Below, piece by piece: positions 17,204-25,750 of a DNA stretch of 64,000 nucleotides. The notes under the pieces were generated by a model that did no database searches, was not told the DNA's origin, and worked only from the letters and a program-made list of their open reading frames with translations. Position 1 is the first letter of the stretch, and every line of letters begins with the position of its first letter. The position numbers and the translations under genes were made by a program. Source of the stretch: Asticcacaulis solisilvae. GTDB taxonomy: Bacteria; Pseudomonadota; Alphaproteobacteria; Caulobacterales; Caulobacteraceae. The stretch lies in assembly GCF_017875235.1 (NCBI RefSeq), contig NZ_JAGGMI010000012.1, positions 1 to 64,000 on the forward strand, written 5' to 3'.

Positions 17204-17756
17204 ATTTCTTTCCTACCGCCGTCCGACGGCCGATGATGCCAAGTTGCTGCTCGACTGGCGTACGGCGCCGCATATTACGCGGTATATGCTGACCGACGTG
17301 CCCTACGATATCGAACGGCAGAAAGCCTGGATCGAGCGCACGAACCAGCGCGACGACTATCAGCACGCCATCATCCGCATCGAGGGCCGCGATGTCGGTT
17401 ATGCGTCGGTGACCGTGACGGATAAGGCTTCGCAGATCGGCGAAATCGGGGTCTATGTCGGCGCGATGGATGTGCCGCGCGAATTGTCGGCCTACAACTT
17501 CGTTGGCACCCTCAACCACGCCTTCTTCACCATGGGCCTGCACAAGCTGGTCAACCATGTGATCGCATGGAACGACCGTACCGTCCGGGCGCAGCAGTTC
17601 AACGGTTATCGCCACGTCGGCGTCCTGAAGGACCACACCCTCAAGGACGGTGTCCGTCATGACCTGCATATCTTCGAGCAATCGGCTGAGGAATGGCGGG
17701 CATTTCGCCGGAAGTTCCACGACACCCGCAACTGGGACGGCATAGAGACCGAATAG
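17196..17756 (+). CDS. pseH: PseH-type GNAT N-acyltransferase of the pseudaminic acid pathway
   Basis: A 186-residue GNAT fold. In pseudaminic acid synthesis PseH acetylates the 4-amino group of UDP-4-amino-4,6-dideoxy-N-acetyl-beta-L-altrosamine. YRRPTADDAKLLLDWR with HITRYML is the PseH N-terminal pattern. IGEIGVYVG, then LNHAFFTMGLHKLVNHVIAWNDR and GYRHVGVLKDH, form the acyl-thioester binding and C-terminal parts. The start is GTG at 17196 with GGAGG nine bases upstream, inside the last codons of pseG; a longer frame from 17145 is shadow. Being last in an operon that makes carrier-bound acyl chains, it may use an acyl group other than acetyl. That donor swap is a hypothesis; the fold does not reveal it. 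Confidence 0.85.
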   Translation: MLKFLSYRRPTADDAKLLLDWRTAPHITRYMLTDVPYDIERQKAWIERTNQRDDYQHAIIRIEGRDVGYASVTVTDKASQIGEIGVYVGAMDVPRELSAYNFVGTLNHAFFTMGLHKLVNHVIAWNDRTVRAQQFNGYRHVGVLKDHTLKDGVRHDLHIFEQSAEEWRAFRRKFHDTRNWDGIETE

Positions 17757-17813
17757 ACCAATTTGGTCACTTTCGCGCACAAAGATGCATAATTGGTCCG
17801 ATCAAACTTGATC
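17756..17813. promoter_or_regulatory. Palindromic and repeated operator-like sites before the GH2 gene
   Basis: Two inverted repeats lie 55-113 bases before the GH2 start: GACCAATTTGGTC at 17756-17768 and GATCAA-AC-TTGATC at 17800-17813. The flanks also form a direct repeat, GGTCACTTTCGCGCAC at 17765 against GATCACTTGCGCAC at 17810. They look like binding sites for a dimeric regulator such as a LacI or GntR protein. They differ from the TATACG(A/G)TATAC sites. Confidence 0.45.
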
Positions 17814-17868
17814 ACTTGCGCACCTTAAGTTACAGGTGGCCTAAATGGTCAGGCCACTTGAGGATGTT

Positions 17869-20847
17869 ATGCGCGCTTTCAGAACGGCTCTTCTGCTTTC
17901 CACGACAGCCCTTGTGCTGGCCTCACCGGCTCTGGCACATCGCGCATCAACGGCGGTGACATCGCCCCGGCAAAGCTTCAGTTTCGATCAGGGTTGGAAG
18001 ATGAAGACGGGCGATGACGCCTCAGCCGCCAACGCGGTCTATGACGACAAGGCCTGGAAAAGCGTCACCTTGCCGAACGCCTTCAATGAAGAAGAAGCGT
18101 TCGCCAAGGACATCCATGAGCTGTCGACTGGTATCACCTGGTACCGCAAGCACTTCAAGCTTCCGGCCGGGGCCAAACCCAAGCACGTCCTGGTCGAATT
18201 CGAAGGCGTGCGCCACGTCGCCGATGTCTGGGTCAACGGCGAAAAGATCGGCTTCAACGAAAACGGCGTCATGGCCTTTGGCTTCGATATCTCGAAAGCC
18301 CTGCTGCCGGGCGACAATGTCATCGCCGTGCGGGTCGACAATGACTGGGCGGCGCGCGAACGCAGCACAGGCACACGCTATCAGTGGGCGGACAAGAACT
18401 TCTACGCCAATTACGGCGGTATCAATAAACCGGTCACACTGCACCTGACCGGTGGCGTCTATCAGACCTTGCCGCTATGGTCATCACTGAACAGCACAGG
18501 CGTCTATGTCTATGGTTCGGATTACGATATCGCGGGCAAGTCAGCAACCATCACCGCCGAATCCGAGGTGCGCAACGATACGGCGGCCGACCGTACCCTC
18601 ACCTACGGCGTCGAAATCCGCGATCTCGACGGCAAGCGCGTGGCGGCCTTTGATGGCGGCGCCCAGACGCTTAAGGCTGGCCAGACGGCGATGCTCAAAG
18701 CCTCGCAACGGGTTGGCGGCCTCAACTTCTGGAGCTGGGGCTACGGCTATCTCTATACGGTCACAACGACGCTGACCGAAAACGGCAAGGTTATCGATGC
18801 CGTCGATACCCGCACCGGTTTCCGCGCCACAGAATTCAAGGACGGCATGGTCAAACTCAACGGCCGCACCCTGCTGATGAAGGGCTATGCCCAGCGCTCA
18901 ACCAATGAATGGCCGGCGGTCGGCATCTCGGTGCCGCCGTGGGTATCGGACTTCGGCAACACCCTCATGCTGGAGGGCAATGGCAATCTGGTGCGTTGGA
19001 TGCACGTCACGCCCGGCAAGCAGGAGATCGAGTCCGCCGATCGTCTGGGCCTGATCCAGGCCATGCCGGCGGGCGACAGCGAAGGCGATCCCCAGGACCG
19101 GCGCTTTGACCTGCGCGTCGAACTGATGCGCGATGCCATCATCTATAACCGCAACAATCCGTCGATTCTGTTTTACGAAGGCGGCAACAAGGGCATTACC
19201 GAAGACCACATGGCCAGGATCAAGGCCGTGCGCGACCAGTATGATCCAAACGGCGGCCGCGCCGTCGGATCTCGCGAAATGCTCGATTCCAAAATCGCCG
19301 AATATGGCGGCGAGATGCTCTATATCAACAAGAGCAAGTCCAAGCCTTTGTGGGCCATGGAGTATTCGCGCGACGAAGCCGCCCGCGCCTACCAGGACGA
19401 CTTCACGCCGCCGCTGCACAAGGACAGTCCGGCCTATAACCGCAATGTCGAGACGATCGCCACCGAGAACGTCAAGCGTTGGTGGGACTTCTACCGTTAT
19501 CGCCCGGGGACCGGTGAGCGCGTTAGCGCCGGCGGCGTCAATATCGGCTTTACCGATAGCAATTCGCATTTCCGCGGTGACAACAACTACCGCCGCTCTG
19601 GAGAAGTCGATGCCGTGCGGCTGCCGAAGGACAGCCTGTGGGTCCACAAGGTGATGTGGGACGGCTGGGTCAATTCCGAAGGCTATCATACCCATATCAT
19701 TGGCCACTGGACCTATGCTGCCGGCGTGACCAAGAACATCTTCGTGGCGTCCAATGGCGACAGCGTTGAACTGTTCGTCAACGGACGATCCCTGGGCAAG
19801 GGCGAGAAGTCGGACGGTTTCCTGTTCACTTTCAAGAATATCGCCTTTGTACCCGGCGAACTGAAGGCAGTGGCCACCTACGCGGACGGCAAGACTTCCG
19901 AGGACACCCGCAAGACGGCGGGTCCGCCGGCCGCCGTAAAGCTGACGCCGATTACCGGGCCGCGCGGCTTTGTCGCCGATGGCGCCGACCTGATGCTGGT
20001 CGATGTCGAGGTCGTGGACAAGGACGGCGACCGCGTGCCGATAGCCTTCAACGCCATCAACTTCAAGCTGGACGGCGCCGCTGTCTGGAAGGGAGGCATC
20101 GCCCAGGACGAAGGCGTGGCCGACAAGAAAAAGTCGACCAACTACGTTCTCTCCACCCGCCTGCCGGTCGAAGGCGGCATCAACCGGGTACTGATCCGCT
20201 CGACCACCAAAGCCGGAAAGGTCACCTTGCAAGCGTCCGCTGATGGCTTGACGCCGGCTTCCATCACGACGGCGACCAAGGCCATCGCAGTCAAGGACGG
20301 CTTGAGCCCGGTGTTCGCCGAAGATACGCAACCCGTCAATCTGAAGCGCGGCCCGACGCCCCTGACACCTTCCTTCTCAGCCGCGCGACGCGGCGTGACG
20401 GTCGCGACAATCACCGCCGGCTCCAACCCGGCGGATGCGGTAAAGTCTCACGACGACGACGAACGATCGACCTGGAACTCCGACGGAACAGCCGGCACGG
20501 CATGGATCGAGTACGACCTTGGCACGGCTCAGGAAATCTCGGGCGTATCGTTGCGGATGACCGGCTGGCGGGTACGCACCTATCCGCTGAAGATCACGCT
20601 CGACGACAAGGTCGTCTATCAGGGCACGCCGGAAAAGTCGCTCGGCTATGTCGATCTCGACTTCCCGGTTCAGAGCGGGCGCAGGCTGAAGATCGCCCTG
20701 ACGGCTCCGACCGAAGACCGCGATGGCTTCGGGAACATCATCGAAGTCACCACGGATCGACAGGGCGCCTCGACCGGCGCCGAAAAGGTCAAGACCGGGC
20801 ACGTCCTCAGTATCGTCGAAGCCGATATCCTGGGGCCAGCGAACTAG
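17869..20847 (+). CDS. Secreted GH2 glycoside hydrolase with C-terminal discoidin-like domain
   Basis: A 992-residue exported enzyme; residues 1-23 are a signal peptide ending SPALA. The GH2 sugar-binding domain follows (FDQGWKMKTGDD, WYRKHFKLP, VEFEGVRHVADVWVNGEKIG), then the immunoglobulin-like domain and the barrel. The nucleophile is predicted as Glu498 in PLWAMEYS. The acid/base site is unusual: instead of a GNE end the motif reads NNPSILFYEGGNKG, with Glu437 three residues before the Asn. After residue about 680 come a DUF4982-like and Ig-like segment and an F5/8 type C domain (STWNSDGTAGTAWIEYDLG, GVSLRMTGW). The ATG at 17869 is chosen for GAGG five bases upstream and a clean signal peptide. 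The TAG stop is the first three bases of a dispersed repeat. Beta-galactosidase is the default guess; specificity is uncertain. Confidence 0.85.
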   Translation: MRAFRTALLLSTTALVLASPALAHRASTAVTSPRQSFSFDQGWKMKTGDDASAANAVYDDKAWKSVTLPNAFNEEEAFAKDIHELSTGITWYRKHFKLPAGAKPKHVLVEFEGVRHVADVWVNGEKIGFNENGVMAFGFDISKALLPGDNVIAVRVDNDWAARERSTGTRYQWADKNFYANYGGINKPVTLHLTGGVYQTLPLWSSLNSTGVYVYGSDYDIAGKSATITAESEVRNDTAADRTLTYGVEIRDLDGKRVAAFDGGAQTLKAGQTAMLKASQRVGGLNFWSWGYGYLYTVTTTLTENGKVIDAVDTRTGFRATEFKDGMVKLNGRTLLMKGYAQRSTNEWPAVGISVPPWVSDFGNTLMLEGNGNLVRWMHVTPGKQEIESADRLGLIQAMPAGDSEGDPQDRRFDLRVELMRDAIIYNRNNPSILFYEGGNKGITEDHMARIKAVRDQYDPNGGRAVGSREMLDSKIAEYGGEMLYINKSKSKPLWAMEYSRDEAARAYQDDFTPPLHKDSPAYNRNVETIATENVKRWWDFYRYRPGTGERVSAGGVNIGFTDSNSHFRGDNNYRRSGEVDAVRLPKDSLWVHKVMWDGWVNSEGYHTHIIGHWTYAAGVTKNIFVASNGDSVELFVNGRSLGKGEKSDGFLFTFKNIAFVPGELKAVATYADGKTSEDTRKTAGPPAAVKLTPITGPRGFVADGADLMLVDVEVVDKDGDRVPIAFNAINFKLDGAAVWKGGIAQDEGVADKKKSTNYVLSTRLPVEGGINRVLIRSTTKAGKVTLQASADGLTPASITTATKAIAVKDGLSPVFAEDTQPVNLKRGPTPLTPSFSAARRGVTVATITAGSNPADAVKSHDDDERSTWNSDGTAGTAWIEYDLGTAQEISGVSLRMTGWRVRTYPLKITLDDKVVYQGTPEKSLGYVDLDFPVQSGRRLKIALTAPTEDRDGFGNIIEVTTDRQGASTGAEKVKTGHVLSIVEADILGPAN

Positions 20848-20946
20848 AGCATGATGCGTTTAGGTTGAACCGCCATCATGCTCTAGGTTATTGCTTTATC
20901 GCGATTTGGCCAAAAACCGCTGCACACTTTTTGGCATATCGCTCTA
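20845..20946. repeat. Dispersed 102-bp palindromic-ended intergenic element, copy 2
   Basis: Same length and about 88 percent identical to 8857-8958. It fills the whole space between two convergent genes: its first TAG is the stop of the GH2 gene and its last CTA is the stop, read on the minus strand, of fructose-1,6-bisphosphatase. Both genes therefore end exactly inside the element termini. Confidence 0.88.
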
Positions 20947-21900
20947 GCCGGCGTACTCCGCGACCCGCGCGACCTCTTCAGCCGAACCCAATACCACGCC
21001 GGTGCGCTGATGCAGGCCGGTCGGCTGGAGGTCGAGAATGCGGTTCGTGCCATCGGTCGCCTGGCCGCCTGCCTGCTCGATCAGCAGCGCAATCGGATTT
21101 GCCTCATACATCAGGCGCAGTTTGCCATTTGGACGCTTAACGTCACCCGGATACATGAAGATGCCGCCGCGCGTCAAAATGCGATGGACATCGCCGACCA
21201 TCGAGGCCAGCCAGCGCATGTTGAAATCGACGCCGCGCGCGCCGTCCTTGCCGGCAACGCATTCGTCGATATAGCGGCGGATGCCGACGTGCCAGTGACG
21301 ATGGTTCGACATGTTGATGGCGAATTCGCGCGTCTGCGCCGGGATCGTCATCGCGGCCTTGGTCTGGATCCACTGGCCGCTTTCATCGGGCGTAAAGGCC
21401 GAAACGCCATCGCCGACCGTCAGAACCAGGATCGTTTGCGGCCCATAAACGGCATAGCCGGCGCAAACCTGTTCGCGGCCGGGTTTCAGGAAATCGCTTT
21501 CGGACAAAGCCCCTTGCGGTGCCTTGAGCACCGAAAAGATGGTGCCGACGACGCCGTTGACGTCGACATTGCTGGAGCCGTCGATCGGATCGAAGATCAG
21601 CAGATATTCGCCCTTGTCAAAGCCGACAAAGGTTTCCATTTCTTCGGATGCCAGGCCGCGCACGGTTCCCTGCCACCGCGCCTCTTCCATCATGATGTCG
21701 TTGGCGATGACATCGAGCTGCTTCTGCTCCTCGCCCTGGACATTTTCCTGACCCAGCGCGCCCTGCAGGTCGTTGACGGCGCTCAGGTTGACCGTGCGGC
21801 CGATCACGGCGCAGGTGTCGGCCAGCAGGCCGATCAGGGTTTTCAGGCTGGCAGGCAGAGCGGAGCGATCGCTCAGATAGGCGTTGAGGGTGGCTGGCAT
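20944..21900 (-). CDS. fbp: Fructose-1,6-bisphosphatase, class I
   Basis: A 318-residue cytosolic enzyme of gluconeogenesis that hydrolyses fructose-1,6-bisphosphate to fructose-6-phosphate. Metal and phosphate motifs are clear: [21 protein letters not shown], then [36 protein letters not shown] with the sugar-phosphate binding residues, and [13 protein letters not shown]. Length is normal. AAGGACT precedes the ATG. The gene is a central metabolic enzyme with no sign of specialised control, but growth on amino acids such as hydroxyproline would need gluconeogenesis. The 21901-22031 gap has an imperfect inverted repeat (TATGGGAGG / CCTCCCATA). Confidence 0.95.
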   Translation of the reverse strand: MPATLNAYLSDRSALPASLKTLIGLLADTCAVIGRTVNLSAVNDLQGALGQENVQGEEQKQLDVIANDIMMEEARWQGTVRGLASEEMETFVGFDKGEYLLIFDPIDGSSNVDVNGVVGTIFSVLKAPQGALSESDFLKPGREQVCAGYAVYGPQTILVLTVGDGVSAFTPDESGQWIQTKAAMTIPAQTREFAINMSNHRHWHVGIRRYIDECVAGKDGARGVDFNMRWLASMVGDVHRILTRGGIFMYPGDVKRPNGKLRLMYEANPIALLIEQAGGQATDGTNRILDLQPTGLHQRTGVVLGSAEEVARVAEYAG

Positions 21901-22031
21901 TTGAGTCCTTAGAAGGCTTTTTTATATGGGAGGCGGACGCCTGTTGGCTGTTTAAGCTCTTTCACGTCCATGACGCGAATGTGCAGCCGCCTCTCCCAAA
22001 GTCAACCCTCCCATAGGCCATTCCTCAGGTT

Positions 22032-22835
22032 TTAAAAGGTTTCGCCATAGATATGGCCGCCATTCAGAACGGTGACGTCAAAGCCGTTCTTGCGGATGGC
22101 GTTTCCAGGCGATCCGCCGACACGCCTTGCCGACTCGCCCGGCATGCCGGCGTCACCGCCCTTACCGCCGGGATTGCCGCGCCGCCCGCTCTGGCCACCG
22201 CCGGCGATTGTCCCTGGCCGCCCCATGTCGCCGCCCACAAAGGTGCCTTCGCTGGGTTCGGGGCTGCCGCCCAAGCCAGGTTCGCCGTTGGGAAAACCGC
22301 CACCGCCGCCGCTGCCGCCGTAACCCGGAGCCCCGTCCGCGCCACCGCCGCCGCCGCCGCCGCCCTTGATCGAGCCTGTTTTCAGAATTGTGATCGTCAT
22401 CGGGCTTTGCGCCACGATAGCGTCGCCGCCCTTGCCGCCATCCGTTGCCACCGGTGAGCCACTGTTACCGCCGCTTCCGCCACCGCCATAGACGTTACCG
22501 CGGACCAGCAGCCAGATTTCCGCGTCGTCTGGCCATTCGCCGCTGATGAGCGCGGGCCCGCCGTCCCGTGAGCTGCCCCTGCCACCTGCCGCGCCCAGGA
22601 TGTTCACCCCCTGCGGCACGACGAAAAGATATTCGGCGGCAGCCGCGCCCCTATAGCCGGCCTTGTCGGCCATCTTGCGCAGCGAGCCCGGGCCGGCTAC
22701 CTGAACGACAACCGGATTAAAATCATCCTCAACCTCTGTCTCGGTCGTGGCGGAAGCCGGCGCGTGCTGAGCCGTTGCCAGCGGTGCAACCGCCAGAAAC
22801 GCAGTTACCGCAATGGTCGTCAGTATGCGGATCAT
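22032..22835 (-). CDS. Secreted glycine-rich protein of unknown function
   Basis: A 267-residue protein with a clear signal peptide (residues 1-22, ending LATAQ). Residues 40-105 form a small domain with VVVQVAGPGSLRKMADKAGY, VPQGVNIL and ALISGEWPDDAEIWLLVRG. From about residue 110 onward the protein is dominated by glycine runs, such as YGGGGSGGNSG and IKGGGGGGGGADGAPGYG, interspersed with Val/Ile-rich strands like PMTITILKTGSI and FDVTVLNGGHIYGETF at the end. The rhythm of a short beta-strand ending in a GGGGGG block resembles polyglycine-sandwich adhesin tips such as T-even gp38, but this is resemblance only. It starts 24 bases after the GH127 stop with GAGGGG as ribosome site, so it is last in the arabinofuranosidase operon. 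A surface or binding role is inferred. Confidence 0.6.
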   Translation of the reverse strand: MIRILTTIAVTAFLAVAPLATAQHAPASATTETEVEDDFNPVVVQVAGPGSLRKMADKAGYRGAAAAEYLFVVPQGVNILGAAGGRGSSRDGGPALISGEWPDDAEIWLLVRGNVYGGGGSGGNSGSPVATDGGKGGDAIVAQSPMTITILKTGSIKGGGGGGGGADGAPGYGGSGGGGGFPNGEPGLGGSPEPSEGTFVGGDMGRPGTIAGGGQSGRRGNPGGKGGDAGMPGESARRVGGSPGNAIRKNGFDVTVLNGGHIYGETF

Positions 22836-22859
22836 ATTGTCCCCTCTTTCTTCCAGGCC

Positions 22860-25712
22860 TTAGGCCCGCCCCTTTATCCAAACCTGTGATTGCAAGCCGG
22901 TGAAACGGACCCTTGGCCCCACCTCGGCCTGGGCGACAGGCGTCGCGGCGACCGACGTCGTCGCGCCCGGGGCGAAGTCGACATCACCCGTGCCGATGTC
23001 CGCCGCCTGGCCTACGCGGTTCATGCGCGCATAGTTGGGGACAGCCAGCATGGGTGAACCGTCGGCCCACTTGCCGCTGATGGCGATGACGCCATCCAGC
23101 AGATCTGGCTTCCACTCCGCCTTGAGCGGTCCCTCACCCAAGGTCTGTTCGATGTCAGGCTGATCGGCGCGTTCGACATTGTAGACCAGTGGTCCATAGG
23201 CGAGCGCCACCCGGCCGCGATTGGCAGCGATGCGGGTGTCGGCCTTGATACGCTGAACCGCCAGCGGCAGGTCGAGTGCGATTGTGTCGCCCTTCTGCCA
23301 TTGGCGGGTGATGACGGCATAGCCCTTCTCGATCCTGGCCTGAACGGCCTTCCCGTTCACTTTCAGCGTCTTCACGCCCTTGACGACAGGCGTCAGCTCA
23401 TAAAGCTCGCTGGTCGTGCGGTCGGGGATGCGCACACGCACGGTAAACGTCTTGCTCTGCTTCGGATTGACGGTGATGGCGATGGCGCCGTCCCATGGAT
23501 AGCGCGTCTGTTGCACCATCTCGACATCAGTGCCGGCGACATTATCAACCGTGATGGTCGAGCCGACGAACAGGTTGATGTAAAGGCTTTCCGCGTCCTT
23601 TGCGTAGGTCCAGGTCGGCAGCATCAGGAGCGTACGCGGGATGTTGGCGACGCAGCACGGACAGACGTGCCAAAGGGTGCGTTCGGTGTTCACCAGCGGA
23701 TTGGTGTAGCAGAAGCTCTTGCCTTCCAGGTCGGTTGCGCCAAGCAGCGCATTATACATGGTCTGCTCGTAGAGGTCGGCGTACTTGGCGTCGTGATAGG
23801 CCAGGTTCAGCTTGTACTGGAAGAAGATCAGGCCTGCACTGGAACAGGATTCGCAGTAGGCGCCATTGCGCAACGAATAGTCCGGGCCGAAGCCTTCGGA
23901 CGTCTCGCCGCTGCCGATGCCGCCGGTGATATAGTACTTGCGGTTGACCATGTTGTCCCACAGCGACATGACCGCGCTCTGGTAATCGACGTCACCGGTT
24001 TCAGCGGCAATGTCGGCCATGGCCGAGTAGGAATAGACGGCGCGCACCGCATGCCCGACCGCTTCATACTGCTGTTCCGGCGGCAGGTGGCTCTGGTCGT
24101 ATTCCTGGCCGCCCCTGCGTGACTCCAGCAGGAAGCGGGCCAGAGAGACATAGGCGTCACCCCTGCCCCCACCTTCGACGTCGTTGACGAAGCGGCCAAA
24201 GCGGACCAGCGCCTGCTCCATTTCCTGGTGGCCGTCGTACCAGTCCTTCTTGCCCGGGCCGATATTGGCGACCCAGCAATCGGCCAGCTTCTTGGCGCCG
24301 TTATAAAGACGCAGGTCCTGGCCATTGGTCAGGGTGTAGTGGTTGATGGCCGACTCGATGAAATAGCCGGCGATATAACCTTCGTGGTCAGCGCGGTGCG
24401 CCGGGTCCCAACGCTCGTCCCAGGCGCCAGGCGCCGCCAGCGTCTTGGCGGTCTGGAGATAGCCGTCGGGTTCCTGCGCCGCCAGGATGATCGGGATCCA
24501 GCGGTCGATCGTCTTTCGCATCTTTTGCTGCGCAGCAATCATCTCGGCGTCGCCCTGCGGATCCACCATCAGGGCGATGCACATGGCTTCGACGTTTTGC
24601 AGTACCCAGGCGTTGGAGAAGACATAGCCTTTATGCGCGCCGTGCGGCTCGCCACGATTTTTCTTGGCCGCCTCGATGAAGTTGTCGATGCCGCCGTTGC
24701 CGATCTTGAGGTCCGTGCGCTCGCAATAGTCGATAACGTGTGGAATCCAGTTGACGATCAATGCTTTGGCGCGGGCGTTCCACAGCGGATTATCAATGGC
24801 ATATTTGCGCGTGTAGACAACATCGAGGCGCTTGGCCGGCGGCGCTTCCGTGGCGCGCAGGCGCAGTTTCGAGCTGCTGACCTTGCCGCCGGCGTGGGCC
24901 GTCAGCTCGAGGACGTAGTCGCCGGTCACCGACACGGTCGCGGTCGTATTGGCCGACAGGGCGTCGGCAAAGGTCACCGTGCCGGGGCCCGAAACCTTGC
25001 GCCACAAGACACCGGCATCGCCGCCCTCGGTCAGCCATTCCGCCTTGCCGTTGAGATAGGTCTTTCCGCCCATGACGACGATGCGATCGACGCCGGCAAC
25101 GACAGCCGGTGCAAAGGCCGGCACGGCGCCGTGGCTCCAGGCCTGCCATTCCAGGAGGCCGGTCGACAGTGTGCCGTCCGAGACGATTTCGAGCCTGAGC
25201 TTGTCCGTGGTGACCGGATCGAAAGTCGTCGTAAAAAACGCATCCTTGCCCAGGCCATATCCCTTGGCATTCCTGACCGGCACGAAGGCCGCGCCGTCCC
25301 AGTAGAGCAGGCGATAGGATTTCGGCAGGCCGACGCCCTGGCCGTCGACCCAGAAATAGACGTCGATTGTGCTGGTCGTGACCGGCTGGCTCCAGTCGTA
25401 CTGCACCCACTCGGTGCCGGTCTTCGGCCAATTGCCGTACATGCCCTTTTCGACGTCATTGGAATCGCGAGGGACGCTGCCATCGTTCAGGGCGATGACC
25501 TTGGTGTCGCCGGAATTATAGGAGGTCGACGGTGTGGCGACTTTGGCCAGGTTCACCGGCTTGCTGTTTTGAGCAAACGACGGCGCCGACCAGGTCGCGA
25601 ATGTCGCTGCGGCTGCGGCACCAGACATGGCCGTAACCACGGAGCGACGGCTGACCCCACAATCGCAGGCTTCGGCGACACAGGTGTGGCCGGTAAATAC
25701 ACGTCGGGTCAT
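22860..25712 (-). CDS. GH127-type beta-L-arabinofuranosidase, Tat-exported
   Basis: A 950-residue enzyme. The N-terminus has SRRSVVTAMSG followed by a hydrophobic stretch and SFAQ, a Tat signal. Residues about 50-210 form a carbohydrate-binding-like beta domain (SGDTKVIALNDG, EWVQYDWSQPVTTSTIDVYF), then an Ig-like part. From about 295 comes the alpha/alpha barrel of the PF07944 family (AAQEPDGYLQTAKTL, DHEGYIAGYFIESAI, YYITGGIGS). The zinc-thiolate active site is recognisable: YCESC supplies Glu and Cys, and HVCPCCVAN supplies the Cys pair, as in HypBA1. This fits GH127 better than GH146. HypBA1 removes beta-1,2-L-arabinofuranose from hydroxyproline-linked arabino-oligosaccharides; this enzyme is inferred to do likewise, as hydroxyproline catabolism genes lie nearby. 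It is third in the operon from 29721. Confidence 0.88.
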   Translation of the reverse strand: MTRRVFTGHTCVAEACDCGVSRRSVVTAMSGAAAAATFATWSAPSFAQNSKPVNLAKVATPSTSYNSGDTKVIALNDGSVPRDSNDVEKGMYGNWPKTGTEWVQYDWSQPVTTSTIDVYFWVDGQGVGLPKSYRLLYWDGAAFVPVRNAKGYGLGKDAFFTTTFDPVTTDKLRLEIVSDGTLSTGLLEWQAWSHGAVPAFAPAVVAGVDRIVVMGGKTYLNGKAEWLTEGGDAGVLWRKVSGPGTVTFADALSANTTATVSVTGDYVLELTAHAGGKVSSSKLRLRATEAPPAKRLDVVYTRKYAIDNPLWNARAKALIVNWIPHVIDYCERTDLKIGNGGIDNFIEAAKKNRGEPHGAHKGYVFSNAWVLQNVEAMCIALMVDPQGDAEMIAAQQKMRKTIDRWIPIILAAQEPDGYLQTAKTLAAPGAWDERWDPAHRADHEGYIAGYFIESAINHYTLTNGQDLRLYNGAKKLADCWVANIGPGKKDWYDGHQEMEQALVRFGRFVNDVEGGGRGDAYVSLARFLLESRRGGQEYDQSHLPPEQQYEAVGHAVRAVYSYSAMADIAAETGDVDYQSAVMSLWDNMVNRKYYITGGIGSGETSEGFGPDYSLRNGAYCESCSSAGLIFFQYKLNLAYHDAKYADLYEQTMYNALLGATDLEGKSFCYTNPLVNTERTLWHVCPCCVANIPRTLLMLPTWTYAKDAESLYINLFVGSTITVDNVAGTDVEMVQQTRYPWDGAIAITVNPKQSKTFTVRVRIPDRTTSELYELTPVVKGVKTLKVNGKAVQARIEKGYAVITRQWQKGDTIALDLPLAVQRIKADTRIAANRGRVALAYGPLVYNVERADQPDIEQTLGEGPLKAEWKPDLLDGVIAISGKWADGSPMLAVPNYARMNRVGQAADIGTGDVDFAPGATTSVAATPVAQAEVGPRVRFTGLQSQVWIKGRA

Positions 25713-25750
25713 GTCGTCTCTCTCCAGAGTCTTTTCTTATTTACAGGCGG

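Noticed and set aside
18898..20331. Long minus-strand open frame inside the GH2 gene
   Set aside because: Antisense shadow of a well-supported GH2 gene in GC-rich DNA; no domain or ribosome site. The same holds for long opposite-strand frames at 4018-5181, 28420-29814, 29880-31481, 33124-34689, 58904-60334 and 61825-62952.
22053..22457. Proline/alanine-rich open frames opposite the glycine-rich gene
   Set aside because: They are produced by the reverse complement of glycine codons (GGN to NCC); no start signals.
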